A stretch of 64,000 nt of DNA, from the NCBI GenBank assembly GCA_963837695.1, contig CAWINZ010000005.1, forward strand, positions 434,001 through 498,000, written 5' to 3'. Source of the stretch: VRUE01 sp963837695. Lineage in GTDB: Bacteria; Actinomycetota; Thermoleophilia; Solirubrobacterales; 70-9. The notes beneath the pieces are model-generated. The model saw only the letters and a program-made list of their open reading frames with translations. It did no database searches and was not told the DNA's origin. Positions 1 to 8,170 of this stretch are shown in pieces. Numbering within the stretch: the stretch's first letter is position 1; each line of letters begins with the position of its first letter. Position numbers and translations under genes: made by a program.

Positions 1-795
1 GAAGGCGGCATCGGCCTCCGCTTTGTCCCAGAACTTGTCGACGCTGTGGTGCGTCTCGAAGCTCCCCTCGGGGTGCTCGAACTTGGCGAACAACTCCCAG
101 AACGGTTTGGCGACGTGGGCGCGGCGCTCCATCTCGCGCTCGACGATCAGGCCCAGGGTCGGGCTCTGCACGCGGCCGACCGAGAGGAAGTTGGAACCGA
201 AGCGGCGGCTGGCGAGCGAGACCGCGCGGGTCAGGGTCGCGCCCCAGAGCAGGTCGATGTCCTGGCGGGCGGCGCCGGCGTTGGCCAGCGGGTAGGAGAG
301 CTCGTCGAGCTCGTTGAAGGCGCGCTCGATCTCTTCCTTGGTCAGCGCCGAGTAGCGGGCGCGCTTGATCTGCAGGGTGCCGGCGTCGGCTTCCTCGCGG
401 GTGCCGAGCTCCGGGTTGGCGTCGAGCATCTCCTGCAGCGCCTCCAGCCCGATCAGCTCGCCCTCGCGGTCAAAGTCGGTCGCGATCACCAGCTCGTCGG
501 CCTCTTTGGCGACTTTCTTGATCGCTTTGACGACGTTTTTGTCGGTCGGTTCCTTGATCAACTCGGCGTCGATCAAGTCGTGCAGGTCGGTCTTCTGCCA
601 GTTCGAGTAGCCCTCGGGGAAGGCCGGACCGAGCACGTGGCCCTTGAGCCCGATCGTCCTCTGCTCGACCCCGTCGGAGTCGGTCCAGGTGTAGAACGGG
701 ACTTTGAAGGTTTTGTCCGCCTTCGCCTCGTTGCGGCCGAGGATGTCGGCGATCTTCTTGGCGCTGTTGTTCTTCTCGGTGACTATCAGTCTCAT
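1..795 (-). CDS. topA: DNA topoisomerase I, archaeal-like type IA (3' end beyond window)
   Basis: Type IA topoisomerase, which relaxes negatively supercoiled DNA by cutting one strand. The 265 visible codons start at an ATG at 795 and run off the left edge. The N-terminus MRLIVTEKNNSAKKIADIL and the TOPRIM acidic motif IATDFDREGELIG (about residues 100-112) resemble the archaeal TopA/reverse gyrase lineage rather than the usual bacterial IVESPAKAKTI start. The later GRVQSPTLGLIVERE segment matches the conserved type IA core. The catalytic tyrosine should lie beyond the window edge. It is divergent from the epimerase gene, with palindromic repeat A1 between them. The family call is secure; the archaeal affinity is a judgement from motifs. 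Confidence 0.88.
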   Translation of the reverse strand, partial: MRLIVTEKNNSAKKIADILGRNEAKADKTFKVPFYTWTDSDGVEQRTIGLKGHVLGPAFPEGYSNWQKTDLHDLIDAELIKEPTDKNVVKAIKKVAKEADELVIATDFDREGELIGLEALQEMLDANPELGTREEADAGTLQIKRARYSALTKEEIERAFNELDELSYPLANAGAARQDIDLLWGATLTRAVSLASRRFGSNFLSVGRVQSPTLGLIVEREMERRAHVAKPFWELFAKFEHPEGSFETHHSVDKFWDKAEADAAF

Positions 796-837
796 GGGGC
801 GGCGAGGGTAGCAGGGGCGTTCGCCGACCCCCACAAG

Positions 838-890
838 CCGCCGACGGGCCGATAAGTCCAGTCCGACTGTTCTTTTAGGCCCATCGGCGG
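838..890. repeat. Dispersed palindromic element, family A, copy 1
   Basis: Inverted repeat of 13-nt arms (CCGCCGACGGGCC at 838-850, GGCCCATCGGCGG at 878-890, one mismatch) around a 27-nt loop. The same arms recur at 1851-1907 and 35563-35607. It sits between the divergent topoisomerase and epimerase genes and has no T-tract, so a simple terminator is unlikely. The loop is less conserved than in the other two copies. Confidence 0.6.
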
Positions 891-916
891 GGTTTTGGGC
901 TTAGGATCGGCCGCCC

Positions 917-1849
917 ATGAAGGCACTTGTCACCGGCGGCGCCGGCTTCATCGGCTCGAACCTGGTCGACGCGCTGATCGCGCGTGGCGACTCGGTGACC
1001 GTGGTCGATGACCTCTCGACCGGCCGCCGCTCCAACCTCGATGGGGCGCTGGCGGCCGGGGCCGAGCTGGTCGAGTTGAACATCCGCGACGCTGCGGCGC
1101 TCAGCACGGCGGTCGGCGAAGTAAGGCCTGAGATCGTCTTTCACCTCGCCGCCCAGATCGACGTGCGGCGCTCGCTGGAAGACCCTGCCTTCGACGCCTC
1201 GATCAACGTCGGCGGCACCGCCAACCTGCTGGAGGCGATGCGCGCCGCCGGTTCGCCACGACTCGTCTTCGTCTCCACCGGCGGCGCGATCTACGGCGAG
1301 GGCGCCGGGAAGCAGTTGCCGCTCGACGAGAGCGCGCCGATCGAACCCTTCTCCGCCTACGGTCAGAGCAAGTTCGCCGCCGAGGGCTACCTGGCGCTCT
1401 ACGAAAGGCTCTACGACCTCAGCGGCGTCAGCCTGCGGCTGGGCAATGTCTACGGGCCACGCCAGGACCCGCTCGGCGAGGCCGGCGTGATCGCGATCTT
1501 CTGCGGCAAACTGCGCGCCGGCGAGCGTCCGACCGTGTTCGGCGATGGCAGCCAGACCCGCGACTACATATATGTGGGCGACGTGGTCGCGGCGGCGCTT
1601 GCCGCGGCGGAGTCGGACGCCAGCGGGCCGATCAACCTCGGCAGCGGGATCGAGACCGACGTGCTGATGCTGGCCAGGCAGCTCGCCGAGATCGACGGCA
1701 ATGAGAGCTTCGAGCCCGAGTTCGCCCCGCCGCGAGCCGGCGAGGTGCAGCGGATCGCGCTCGACGCAAGCCGCGCCGAGCGCGAGCTGGGCTGGCGGGC
1801 GACGACCAGCGTCGCCGAAGGCCTCCGCCTGACCCTGGCCTCACTCTAA
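917..1849 (+). CDS. NAD-dependent epimerase/dehydratase (UDP-glucose 4-epimerase-like)
   Basis: Extended short-chain dehydrogenase of 310 residues, probably epimerising or dehydrating a nucleotide-activated sugar for surface glycans. The Rossmann NAD motif TGGAGFIGSNLVDAL is at residues 7-21, a DDLSTG segment follows near 31, and the catalytic YGQSK (Y-x-x-x-K) lies near residue 150. Length and motif spacing fit the GalE/RfbB group. No glycan genes are adjacent, so the substrate cannot be told. The ATG at 917 is the natural start. It is flanked on both sides by family A palindromes. Confidence 0.88.
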   Translation: MKALVTGGAGFIGSNLVDALIARGDSVTVVDDLSTGRRSNLDGALAAGAELVELNIRDAAALSTAVGEVRPEIVFHLAAQIDVRRSLEDPAFDASINVGGTANLLEAMRAAGSPRLVFVSTGGAIYGEGAGKQLPLDESAPIEPFSAYGQSKFAAEGYLALYERLYDLSGVSLRLGNVYGPRQDPLGEAGVIAIFCGKLRAGERPTVFGDGSQTRDYIYVGDVVAAALAAAESDASGPINLGSGIETDVLMLARQLAEIDGNESFEPEFAPPRAGEVQRIALDASRAERELGWRATTSVAEGLRLTLASL

Positions 1850-1850
1850 C

Positions 1851-1907
1851 CCCCGCCGATGGGCCGATTTCCGGTGATATAGACCGGTTTTAGGCCCGTC
1901 GGCGGGG
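1851..1907. repeat. Dispersed palindromic element, family A, copy 2
   Basis: The best-preserved family A copy: 15-nt arms CCCCGCCGATGGGCC and GGCCCGTCGGCGGGG (one mismatch) enclose a second stem CCGGT/ACCGG (1871-1875, 1883-1887). It lies just after the epimerase stop codon and upstream of the siroheme-type gene. Read on the reverse strand it aligns closely with copy 3 at the 3' end of nuoM (35563-35607), so this is a mobile or amplified sequence rather than a local terminator. Confidence 0.7.
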
Positions 1908-1926
1908 GGTCACTAGTCTTTGGGCC

Positions 1927-2673
1927 ATGCCCGCCCAGGCCTATGCCGGTAAGGAGTGCGTCTGCCAGCTCCGCAAGGGGATCTGCGATCAGTCGTGCGT
2001 GCGCGACATGCTCGAGACCCCCTTCTACGTCGCCTGTCTGAAACTGAAGGGGCGGCGCTGCCTGGTGATCGGCGGCGGCGACATCGGCCTCGAGAAGGTC
2101 GAGGGCCTGCTCGCCTGCGACGCCGACGTGACCCTGATCGCGCCGGTCGCCCACCCCGAGCTGGAGTCGCTGGCGGCGGAGGGCTCGATCGAGTGGGAGA
2201 AGCGCGCCTACGCCGGGCCCGCCGACCTGGAGGGGGCCTTCATGGCGATCGCCGCGACCGACGACAGCGAGGTCAACATCGGCGTCTTCGACGACGCCGA
2301 GAAGCGGGCGATGCTGGTCAACATCGTCGACGTGCCACCGCTCTGCAACTTCATCCTGCCGGCGATCGTGCGCACCGGCCCGCTGGCGATCGCGATCTCG
2401 ACCGCCGGCGCCTCTCCGGCGCTGGCGAAGCGGATGAAGCGCGAGGTCGCCGAGCTGTTCGGCGAGGAGTACGCGCGCCTGGCCGTGATCCTCAACGACG
2501 CCCGCGGCTGGGCCAAGGGGACGCTGCCGACCTATCAGGACCGCAAGGAGTTCTTCGAGGGGATCGTCAACGGCAACCCCGACCCGGTCGAGCTGTTGCG
2601 CGACGGCCAGGAGACGCAGGTGTTGGCGCTGATCGAGGCGGCGAAAGAGCGCGCCGCCGCAACCCTGGCGTAG
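1927..2673 (+). CDS. Precorrin-2 dehydrogenase / siroheme synthase N-terminal domain protein
   Basis: Likely NAD-dependent oxidation of precorrin-2 to sirohydrochlorin (and possibly iron insertion) on the route to siroheme or cobalamin. After an N-terminal extension the sequence enters a CysG-N/Met8p fold: LKLKGRRCLVIGGGDIGLEK (Rossmann GGG near residue 40), then ATDDSEVN, NIVDVPPLCNFILPAI and the typical ISTAGASPALAKRMK. About 248 residues, close to single-domain enzymes. The N-terminal 30 residues carry four Cys (CVCQLRKGICDQSC) that are unusual for the family. A start at the ATG at 2008 would remove them, and no good ribosome-binding site decides between the two. Confidence 0.82.
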   Translation: MPAQAYAGKECVCQLRKGICDQSCVRDMLETPFYVACLKLKGRRCLVIGGGDIGLEKVEGLLACDADVTLIAPVAHPELESLAAEGSIEWEKRAYAGPADLEGAFMAIAATDDSEVNIGVFDDAEKRAMLVNIVDVPPLCNFILPAIVRTGPLAIAISTAGASPALAKRMKREVAELFGEEYARLAVILNDARGWAKGTLPTYQDRKEFFEGIVNGNPDPVELLRDGQETQVLALIEAAKERAAATLA

Positions 2674-2685
2674 ACCTTCGGGGCT

Positions 2686-3177
2686 TCAGCTTGCGCCGCA
2701 GGCTGAGGAGCGCACCTGGTCGAGTGCCTCGCGCAGGTCGCGCGCCTGGGCGTCACTGAGGTTGGCGGCGAAGGCGATCTTCAGCTCGGCGACGACTACC
2801 GGGCGCATCTCGTCGAGGAGGTCGCGGCCCGCGGGGAGCAGAGTCGCGTAGCTGACGCGGCGGTCCGTCTCGCAGAAGGTGCGCTCCATCAGGCCCGCCT
2901 TGATCAGGCGATCGACGAGCTTGGTCAACCCGCCGCGGGTGATCACCATCGCCTCAGCCAGGTCCCCCATTCTCATTCGCTGCTCCGGCGCCTCGGCGAC
3001 GGTGGCGAGAACCTCATACCAGGGCAGCGGCGGGAAGTCGGCGGCGGCGAGGGCGTCCTGGAGGCGCTGGGAGATCGCCGCATGGGTGCGGGTCAGCGCA
3101 CCCCATGCCTCTCCGTGCGCGGTGCGGGGTGCGGACTTGGCATCCGCCGGCGGCGTTGCGGTGGCCTGATCGGACAT
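2686..3177 (-). CDS. MarR-family transcriptional regulator
   Basis: Winged-helix repressor of the MarR type, 163 residues from the ATG at 3177 (MSDQATATPP). A longer reading to 3261 would cross the divergent promoter and is disfavoured. The core LPWYEVLATVAEAPEQRMRM, the recognition helix ITRGGLTKLVDRL and the wing RTFCETDRRVSYATL are all present. It is divergent from the yceI-like gene. The 117-nt gap contains a promoter overlapped by a TAGTT-N8-AACTA palindrome, suggesting that it represses that operon and perhaps itself. The ligand is unknown. Confidence 0.87.
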   Translation of the reverse strand: MSDQATATPPADAKSAPRTAHGEAWGALTRTHAAISQRLQDALAAADFPPLPWYEVLATVAEAPEQRMRMGDLAEAMVITRGGLTKLVDRLIKAGLMERTFCETDRRVSYATLLPAGRDLLDEMRPVVVAELKIAFAANLSDAQARDLREALDQVRSSACGAS

Positions 3178-3212
3178 GAGCCGATTGTCCCAGATAAATA
3201 TTGTCGGGTCAA

Positions 3213-3259
3213 TAGTTGACAGGCTAACTACTTCTGCTACGATTGTTTCTGCGTCAATC
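3213..3259 (+). promoter_or_regulatory. Promoter of the YceI/FMN-reductase operon with overlapping operator-like palindromes
   Basis: A -35 TTGACA (3216-3221) and -10 TACGAT (3238-3243) are 16 nt apart, reading toward the YceI gene. The palindrome TAGTT-N8-AACTA (3213-3230) covers the -35, and GATTG-N9-CAATC (3241-3259) covers the -10 and start region. Both are placed as expected for binding sites of the divergent MarR regulator. Seen directly; regulation is inferred. Confidence 0.6.
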
Positions 3260-3294
3260 ATTTCTTAGGCAATCGAATTTCAGAGGAGAACTCA

Positions 3295-3846
3295 ATGAGC
3301 ACGCAGACGATCGAACAGCAGGTTCCGGTAGGCGCCTGGACGGTGGACCCGGTTCACTCCTCGGTGACCTTCGCGGTCACCCATAACGGCGTCGCCACCT
3401 TCCGCAGCGGCTTCGAGTCCTACGAGGCGCGGCTGACCGGCGGTGAGAGCCCGGCCATCGAGGGGGCGGTCGAGGTGGCCAGCGTCGAGATCGACGAGCA
3501 GCAGCTCAAGGGCCACCTGCTCTCCCCCGACTTCTTCGACGCCGAGCGGCACCCGCGGATCGGCTTCCGCTCAACCGAGCTGAGCGTCGGCGAGGACGGC
3601 ACGCTGCGGCTGCTCGGCGAGCTCGAGATCAGGGGCGAGAAGCGCGAGGTCGAGGCGAGCGGCAGGTTCGGCCAGATCGACGCCGGCCTCGAAGGCGCCC
3701 CGCGCGTCGGCCTCTCACTCGCCGCGACGGTCGACCGGCGCAACTTCGGCCTCGACTGGCAGGCCGAGCTGCCGAGCGGCGGCGACGCGCTCGACTACGC
3801 GATCAGCATCGCGGTCGAGCTGGAGCTGGTCGCGGAGGCCGAGTAG
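3295..3846 (+). CDS. YceI family protein (polyisoprenoid-binding lipocalin-like)
   Basis: 183-residue YceI-domain protein. It opens VGAWTVDPVHSSVTFAVTH, has the strand FRSGFESYEARL, and ends DRRNFGLDWQAELPSGGDALDYAI, all typical of the family, which forms a lipocalin-like barrel binding long isoprenoids or amphiphiles. No signal peptide is visible, so it is probably cytoplasmic, as in many actinobacterial members. AGGAGA precedes the ATG by about 8 nt. Two bases separate it from the FMN reductase gene, indicating one transcript under the MarR-controlled promoter, perhaps a stress response. Confidence 0.88.
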   Translation: MSTQTIEQQVPVGAWTVDPVHSSVTFAVTHNGVATFRSGFESYEARLTGGESPAIEGAVEVASVEIDEQQLKGHLLSPDFFDAERHPRIGFRSTELSVGEDGTLRLLGELEIRGEKREVEASGRFGQIDAGLEGAPRVGLSLAATVDRRNFGLDWQAELPSGGDALDYAISIAVELELVAEAE

Positions 3847-3848
3847 CG

Positions 3849-4409
3849 ATGCGCGTGCTCGGCATCTCCGGCAGCCTGCGCCACGACTCGCACAACAATG
3901 CCCTGTTGCGGGCGGCCGCCGAGCGGCTGCCCGCCGGGGCGGAGCTGATCCCGTTCGACCGCCTGGCCGAGATCCCGCCCTACGACGAGGACGTCGAAGC
4001 GGAGGACGTGCCGGAGGTCGTGCGCGACCTGCGCGAGGCGATCCGCAACGCGGACACGGTGCTGATCGCCACCCCCGAGTACAACCACTCGATCCCCGGT
4101 CAGCTCAAGAACGCGCTCGACTGGGCCTCGCGGCCTGCGGGCGAAAGCTCCCTAAACGGAACCCCGGCGGCGGTCATCGGAGCCTCGACCGGAATGTTCG
4201 GCGCCGTCTGGGCACAGGCAGAGCTGCGCAAGGTGCTCGGCGCGATGGGCGGCCGTGTGCTCGAGGCCGAACTGCCGGTGGCCCGTGCGAACGAACTGCG
4301 TCATGGCGACCGCCTCGAGCTTGCGCCTGAGCAAGCTGAGCAGCTGGACGAGATCCTCGCCGAGCTGGTCGCGGCAGCCGAGCGCGAGCCGGTAGCGGCG
4401 GCGGCATGA
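3849..4409 (+). CDS. NADPH-dependent FMN reductase family protein
   Basis: Flavodoxin-like reductase of 186 residues that uses NAD(P)H to reduce FMN, quinones or similar acceptors. The FMN phosphate loop GISGSLRHDSHN is at residues 5-16 and the conserved TPEYNHSIPGQLKNALDWASR near residue 78, as in ArsH/chromate-reductase relatives. Second gene of the YceI operon, starting 2 nt after the YceI stop. Its stop codon overlaps the left arm of palindrome B1. Co-control by MarR suggests a role against electrophile or redox stress. Confidence 0.88.
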   Translation: MRVLGISGSLRHDSHNNALLRAAAERLPAGAELIPFDRLAEIPPYDEDVEAEDVPEVVRDLREAIRNADTVLIATPEYNHSIPGQLKNALDWASRPAGESSLNGTPAAVIGASTGMFGAVWAQAELRKVLGAMGGRVLEAELPVARANELRHGDRLELAPEQAEQLDEILAELVAAAEREPVAAAA

Positions 4410-4455
4410 CCCGACCTGCATCGAGCCCCAAATAGGGGCTCGATGCAGGTCGGGT
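4409..4455. repeat. Dispersed palindromic element, family B, copy 1
   Basis: Perfect inverted repeat with 21-bp arms (4409-4429 beginning ACCCGACCTGCATCG, and 4435-4455) and a 5-nt loop AAATA. It lies between convergent genes, where it could also terminate transcription, but there is no T-run. An almost identical element in the opposite orientation, with loop TATTT, lies inside nuoG at 28653-28699, identifying it as a dispersed element. Confidence 0.75.
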
Positions 4456-4459
4456 GGCG

Positions 4460-5164
4460 CTAAGCGGACGGCAGGGCGAAGAAGGCGATCGCGGCGAAGT
4501 GGGCGGCTGCGGCGGCGATCACCAGGGCGTGGAAGATCTCGTGGTAGCCGAAGACGCGGGGGTTCGGGTCGGGGCGCTGGGTTGCGTAGACGATCGCGCC
4601 CGCCATGTAGAGAACCCCTCCCCCGGCGACGAGCAGGGTGCCGGTGACGCCCATGTCGAGCCATAGCTGCGGGAAGGCGACCGCGGCCACGGAGCCGAGC
4701 GAGACGTAGATCAGCGCCGCGACCCATTTCGGGTGGTCGATCCAGATCGTCTCGACGATGGCGCCGGCGATCGCGCCGGCCCAGACGACGACGAGGATCG
4801 CGTCGGCGAGGGGGCCGTTGAGGACGAGCAGGGCGAACGGGGTGTAGGTGCCGGCGATGAGGAAGAAGATCATCGAGTGATCGAGGCGGCGCATCCAGCG
4901 GCGCACTTCGGGCCGTGTCCAGTTGACCCGGTGGTAGAGCGCGCTGGTGCCGAGCAGGGCCGAGAGGCTGACCGCGTAGATCGCGACGGCCAGGGTCGCC
5001 TTCGGCGTCTTCGCGGCGACGATCAGCGCGGCGCCGAGGACCAGCGAGACGAAGAAGGCCCACTCGTGCGAGACACCGCGCAGTCGCGGCTTGACCGCGG
5101 CAATCGCCTCGCTCGCAACTTCCTTTGCATTTTCCGCCTTCTCAGCGGCCCTCGCCCGCACCAT
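4460..5164 (-). CDS. Hemolysin III / TrhA-PAQR family membrane protein
   Basis: 234-residue polytopic membrane protein with about seven hydrophobic helices. Family marks are SALYHRVNW (conserved S-x3-H), DHSMIFFLIAGTYTPFALL and, near the C-terminus, FGYHEIFHALVI with the paired histidines thought to hold a metal in PAQR-like hydrolases. Bacterial relatives are linked to membrane-lipid homeostasis; the hemolysin name is historical. The start is ATG 5164, or the GTG at 5161, which sits better behind the AAGGAG. It is divergent from nrdJ. Confidence 0.87.
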   Translation of the reverse strand: MVRARAAEKAENAKEVASEAIAAVKPRLRGVSHEWAFFVSLVLGAALIVAAKTPKATLAVAIYAVSLSALLGTSALYHRVNWTRPEVRRWMRRLDHSMIFFLIAGTYTPFALLVLNGPLADAILVVVWAGAIAGAIVETIWIDHPKWVAALIYVSLGSVAAVAFPQLWLDMGVTGTLLVAGGGVLYMAGAIVYATQRPDPNPRVFGYHEIFHALVIAAAAAHFAAIAFFALPSA

Positions 5165-5304
5165 CTCCTTGTCACCATAGAGGGAGAAAGGCGCGATTTC
5201 AGGAAATTCGCGGCGTTTGCGGAGTCAGACGTCACAAAGTCTGTCCGACTCGTTGACGATCCTGGGCAGCTCCCCCTAAAAGCCGCCCCGAGAGGAGAAG
5301 TTCG

Positions 5305-8136
5305 ATGTCCAAGACCGCCACCAGTGCTCCAAAAAACGGTCTCGAGGGGCTAGCGATCGAGCGCCGTTTCTCCTCCCCAGGGACGCATCCCTTCGACGAG
5401 ATCGAGTGGGAGATCCGCGACGCGGTGATCGGCGATCCCGCCAAGCCTGCCTTTGAGCAGCGCGGGGTCGAGTTCCCCAAGAGCTGGTCCCAAAACGCGA
5501 CCAACATCGTCGCCCAGAAGTACTTCCGCGGGCAGATGGGCAGCGCCGAGCGCGAGAACTCGGTCAAACAGATGATCGGCCGGGTCGCGGGGACGATCTC
5601 CGGCTGGGGGCGCGAGGGCGGCTACTTCGCCAGCGATGAGGACGCCGAGGCCTTCGAAGCCGAGCTGACCTCAATCCTGCTCAACCAGAAGGCGGCCTTC
5701 AACTCACCGGTCTGGTTCAACGTCGGCTTCGAGGAGCGTCCGCAATGCAGTGCTTGCTTTATCTTGAGTGTTCAAGATAATATGGAGTCGATCCTCGACT
5801 GGAACACCAAAGAGGGTCGGATCTTCCGCGGCGGCTCGGGCTCGGGGATCAACCTCTCCAACATCCGCGGCTCGATGGAGCAGCTGAAGAAGGGCGGCAC
5901 GGCGAGCGGCCCGGTCAGCTTCATGCGCGGCGCCGACGCCTGGGCGGGGACGATCAAGTCGGGCGGCAAGACGCGGCGCGCGGCGAAGATGGTCGTCCTC
6001 AACGTCGACCACCCCGACATCGAGCACTTCGTCACCTGCAAGGCCGACGAGGAGAAGAAGGCGGGCGCTCTGCGCGACGCCGGCTTCGACATGTCGATCG
6101 ACGGCGAGGGCTTCACCTCGATCCAGTACCAGAACGCCAACAACTCGGTGCGGGTCACGGACGAGTTCATGGAGGCGTTCGAGGCGGGCGAGGACTGGGA
6201 CCTGCTCGCCCGCACCGGCGGCGAGACGACCAAGACCCTGCCCGCCCGTGACCTGATGAACCTGATCGCCAAGGCAGCCTGGGAATGCGCCGATCCGGGG
6301 GTCCAGTACGACACGATCATCAACCGCTGGCACACCTGCCCGGAGTCGGGGCGGATCAACGCCTCGAACCCGTGCAGCGAGTACATGCACGTCGACGACT
6401 CGGCCTGCAACCTGGCCTCGCTCAACCTGATGACGTTCCGCCGCGAGGACGGCAGCTTCGACGTCGAGGACTTCGAGCACGCGGTCGACGTCGTCTTCCT
6501 CGCCCAGGAGATCGTCGTCGGCTTCTCCAGCTACCCGACCGAGGAGATCGGCGCGAACGCCAACGCCTTCCGCCAGCTCGGCCTCGGCTACGCCAACCTC
6601 GGCGCGCTGCTGATGTCTGACGGCCTGCCCTACGACTCGGTCGAGGGCCGCAACGTCGCCGCCGCGATCACCGCGCTGATGACCGGCCGCGCCTACCGCA
6701 AATCGGCGGAGATCGCCGCTGAGGCGACCGGTCCCTACGACGAGTACGAGAAGAATCGCGACGCCCACAACGGGGTGATGCGGATGCACCGTGACGCCTC
6801 CTATGACGTCGACCCGACCGGGATCAAGGGCGAGCTGCTCGAGGCCGCGCAGCGGTCCTGGGACGAGGCGGTCGAGCTCGGCGAGGAGCACGGCTATCGC
6901 AACGCGCAGGCGACGGTGCTGGCGCCGACCGGGACGATCAGCTTCCTGATGGACTGCGACACGACCGGGATCGAGCCCGACTTCTCACTGGTCAAGTTCA
7001 AGGAGCTGGTCGGCGGCGGCCAGATGACGATCGTCAACAAATCGGTGCCGCTGGCGCTGGGCACGCTCGGCTACAGCGATGCCGAGGTCGACCAGATCAA
7101 CGCCCACATCGCCGAGAACGCGACGATCGTCGGCGCCCCCGGCCTCAAGGACGAGCACCTGCCGATCTTCGACGTCGCGGTCGGCGAGCGGGCTATCTCC
7201 CACACCGGCCACATCGACATGATGGCGGCGACGCAGCCGTTCATCTCGGGGGCGATCTCCAAGACGGTCAACCTGCCGCAGAGCGCGACGGTCGAGGACA
7301 TCGCCGACGCCTACACGCGCGGTTGGAAGGGCGGCCTCAAGGCGCTGGCGATCTACCGCGACGGCTCCAAGACCGCACAGGCGCTGCGCACCGACGCACA
7401 GGAGGAGAAGGGGGCCGAGGCGGAGGTCGTAGCGGCGCCCCCGGAGCGCAAGCGGATGCCGCGCGAGCGCGAATCGATCACCCACAAGTTCTCGATCGCC
7501 GGCCACGAGGGCTACATCACCGCCGGCAAGTACGACGATGGCTCGGTCGGCGAGATCTTCCTCACCGACATCGGCAAGGAGGGCTCGACGATGCGGGGGC
7601 TGATGAACGCCTTCGCGACGGCGATCTCACTCGGGCTCCAGTACGGCGTCCCGCTCGAAGACTTCGTGCGCAAGTTCAGCTACATGCGCTTCGAGCCGGA
7701 GGGCATCACCGGCAACCCGGAGATCCCCTTCGCCAAATCGCTGCCCGACTACATCATGCGCTGGGTGGCGAGCCGCTTCATCGAGGACACCGAGACGCTC
7801 GAGGAACTCGGGATCATGACCCAGGAGGTGCGGGCCAAGAAGGACGCCGAGACCTCGCAGCTCGGGCTCGGGATCGCCACCGACACGGCCGGCCCCGCCA
7901 ACGGCGGCAACGGCCACGCCAAGCCCGGCCCCGCCAACGGCGCAACGAAGGCAAAGGCGACGAGCGGCAAAGCCGTTCCCGCCGCCGCGGCTTTGACCGA
8001 CACCCCGCCGGTCGTCCCGGCAAAGATGTCCGGCCTGGATCTAGGCCCCGCCTGCGAGCAGTGCGGCGGCATGATGCAGCGCACCGGCTCGTGTTACACC
8101 TGTTCCTCTTGCGGGAACAACACCGGCTGCGGCTGA
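5305..8136 (+). CDS. nrdJ: Adenosylcobalamin-dependent (class II) ribonucleotide reductase
   Basis: Reduces ribonucleotides to deoxyribonucleotides using a radical generated from coenzyme B12, independently of oxygen. 943 residues. Visible elements are CSACF (Cys148, Cys150), FRGGSGSGINLSNIRG, the catalytic NPCSEYM (Cys357, Glu359) and LAPTGTISFLMDCDTTGIEP. After residue about 850 a Gly/Ala/Lys/Pro-rich linker leads to a Cys-rich tail (CEQCGGMM, CYTCSSCGNNTGCG) of the kind that re-reduces the active-site disulfide. A strong GAGAGGAGAAG precedes the ATG. No cobalamin riboswitch was recognised in the 140-nt upstream gap. Confidence 0.95.
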   Translation: MSKTATSAPKNGLEGLAIERRFSSPGTHPFDEIEWEIRDAVIGDPAKPAFEQRGVEFPKSWSQNATNIVAQKYFRGQMGSAERENSVKQMIGRVAGTISGWGREGGYFASDEDAEAFEAELTSILLNQKAAFNSPVWFNVGFEERPQCSACFILSVQDNMESILDWNTKEGRIFRGGSGSGINLSNIRGSMEQLKKGGTASGPVSFMRGADAWAGTIKSGGKTRRAAKMVVLNVDHPDIEHFVTCKADEEKKAGALRDAGFDMSIDGEGFTSIQYQNANNSVRVTDEFMEAFEAGEDWDLLARTGGETTKTLPARDLMNLIAKAAWECADPGVQYDTIINRWHTCPESGRINASNPCSEYMHVDDSACNLASLNLMTFRREDGSFDVEDFEHAVDVVFLAQEIVVGFSSYPTEEIGANANAFRQLGLGYANLGALLMSDGLPYDSVEGRNVAAAITALMTGRAYRKSAEIAAEATGPYDEYEKNRDAHNGVMRMHRDASYDVDPTGIKGELLEAAQRSWDEAVELGEEHGYRNAQATVLAPTGTISFLMDCDTTGIEPDFSLVKFKELVGGGQMTIVNKSVPLALGTLGYSDAEVDQINAHIAENATIVGAPGLKDEHLPIFDVAVGERAISHTGHIDMMAATQPFISGAISKTVNLPQSATVEDIADAYTRGWKGGLKALAIYRDGSKTAQALRTDAQEEKGAEAEVVAAPPERKRMPRERESITHKFSIAGHEGYITAGKYDDGSVGEIFLTDIGKEGSTMRGLMNAFATAISLGLQYGVPLEDFVRKFSYMRFEPEGITGNPEIPFAKSLPDYIMRWVASRFIEDTETLEELGIMTQEVRAKKDAETSQLGLGIATDTAGPANGGNGHAKPGPANGATKAKATSGKAVPAAAALTDTPPVVPAKMSGLDLGPACEQCGGMMQRTGSCYTCSSCGNNTGCG

Positions 8137-8170
8137 GCCTGCGTCGGGGCGTCGCCGCAGCGGGTTTGCC

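Noticed and set aside
5165..5304. Cobalamin riboswitch upstream of nrdJ
   Set aside because: I looked for the B12-box and typical paired elements and did not see them; the gap is also short for this riboswitch.
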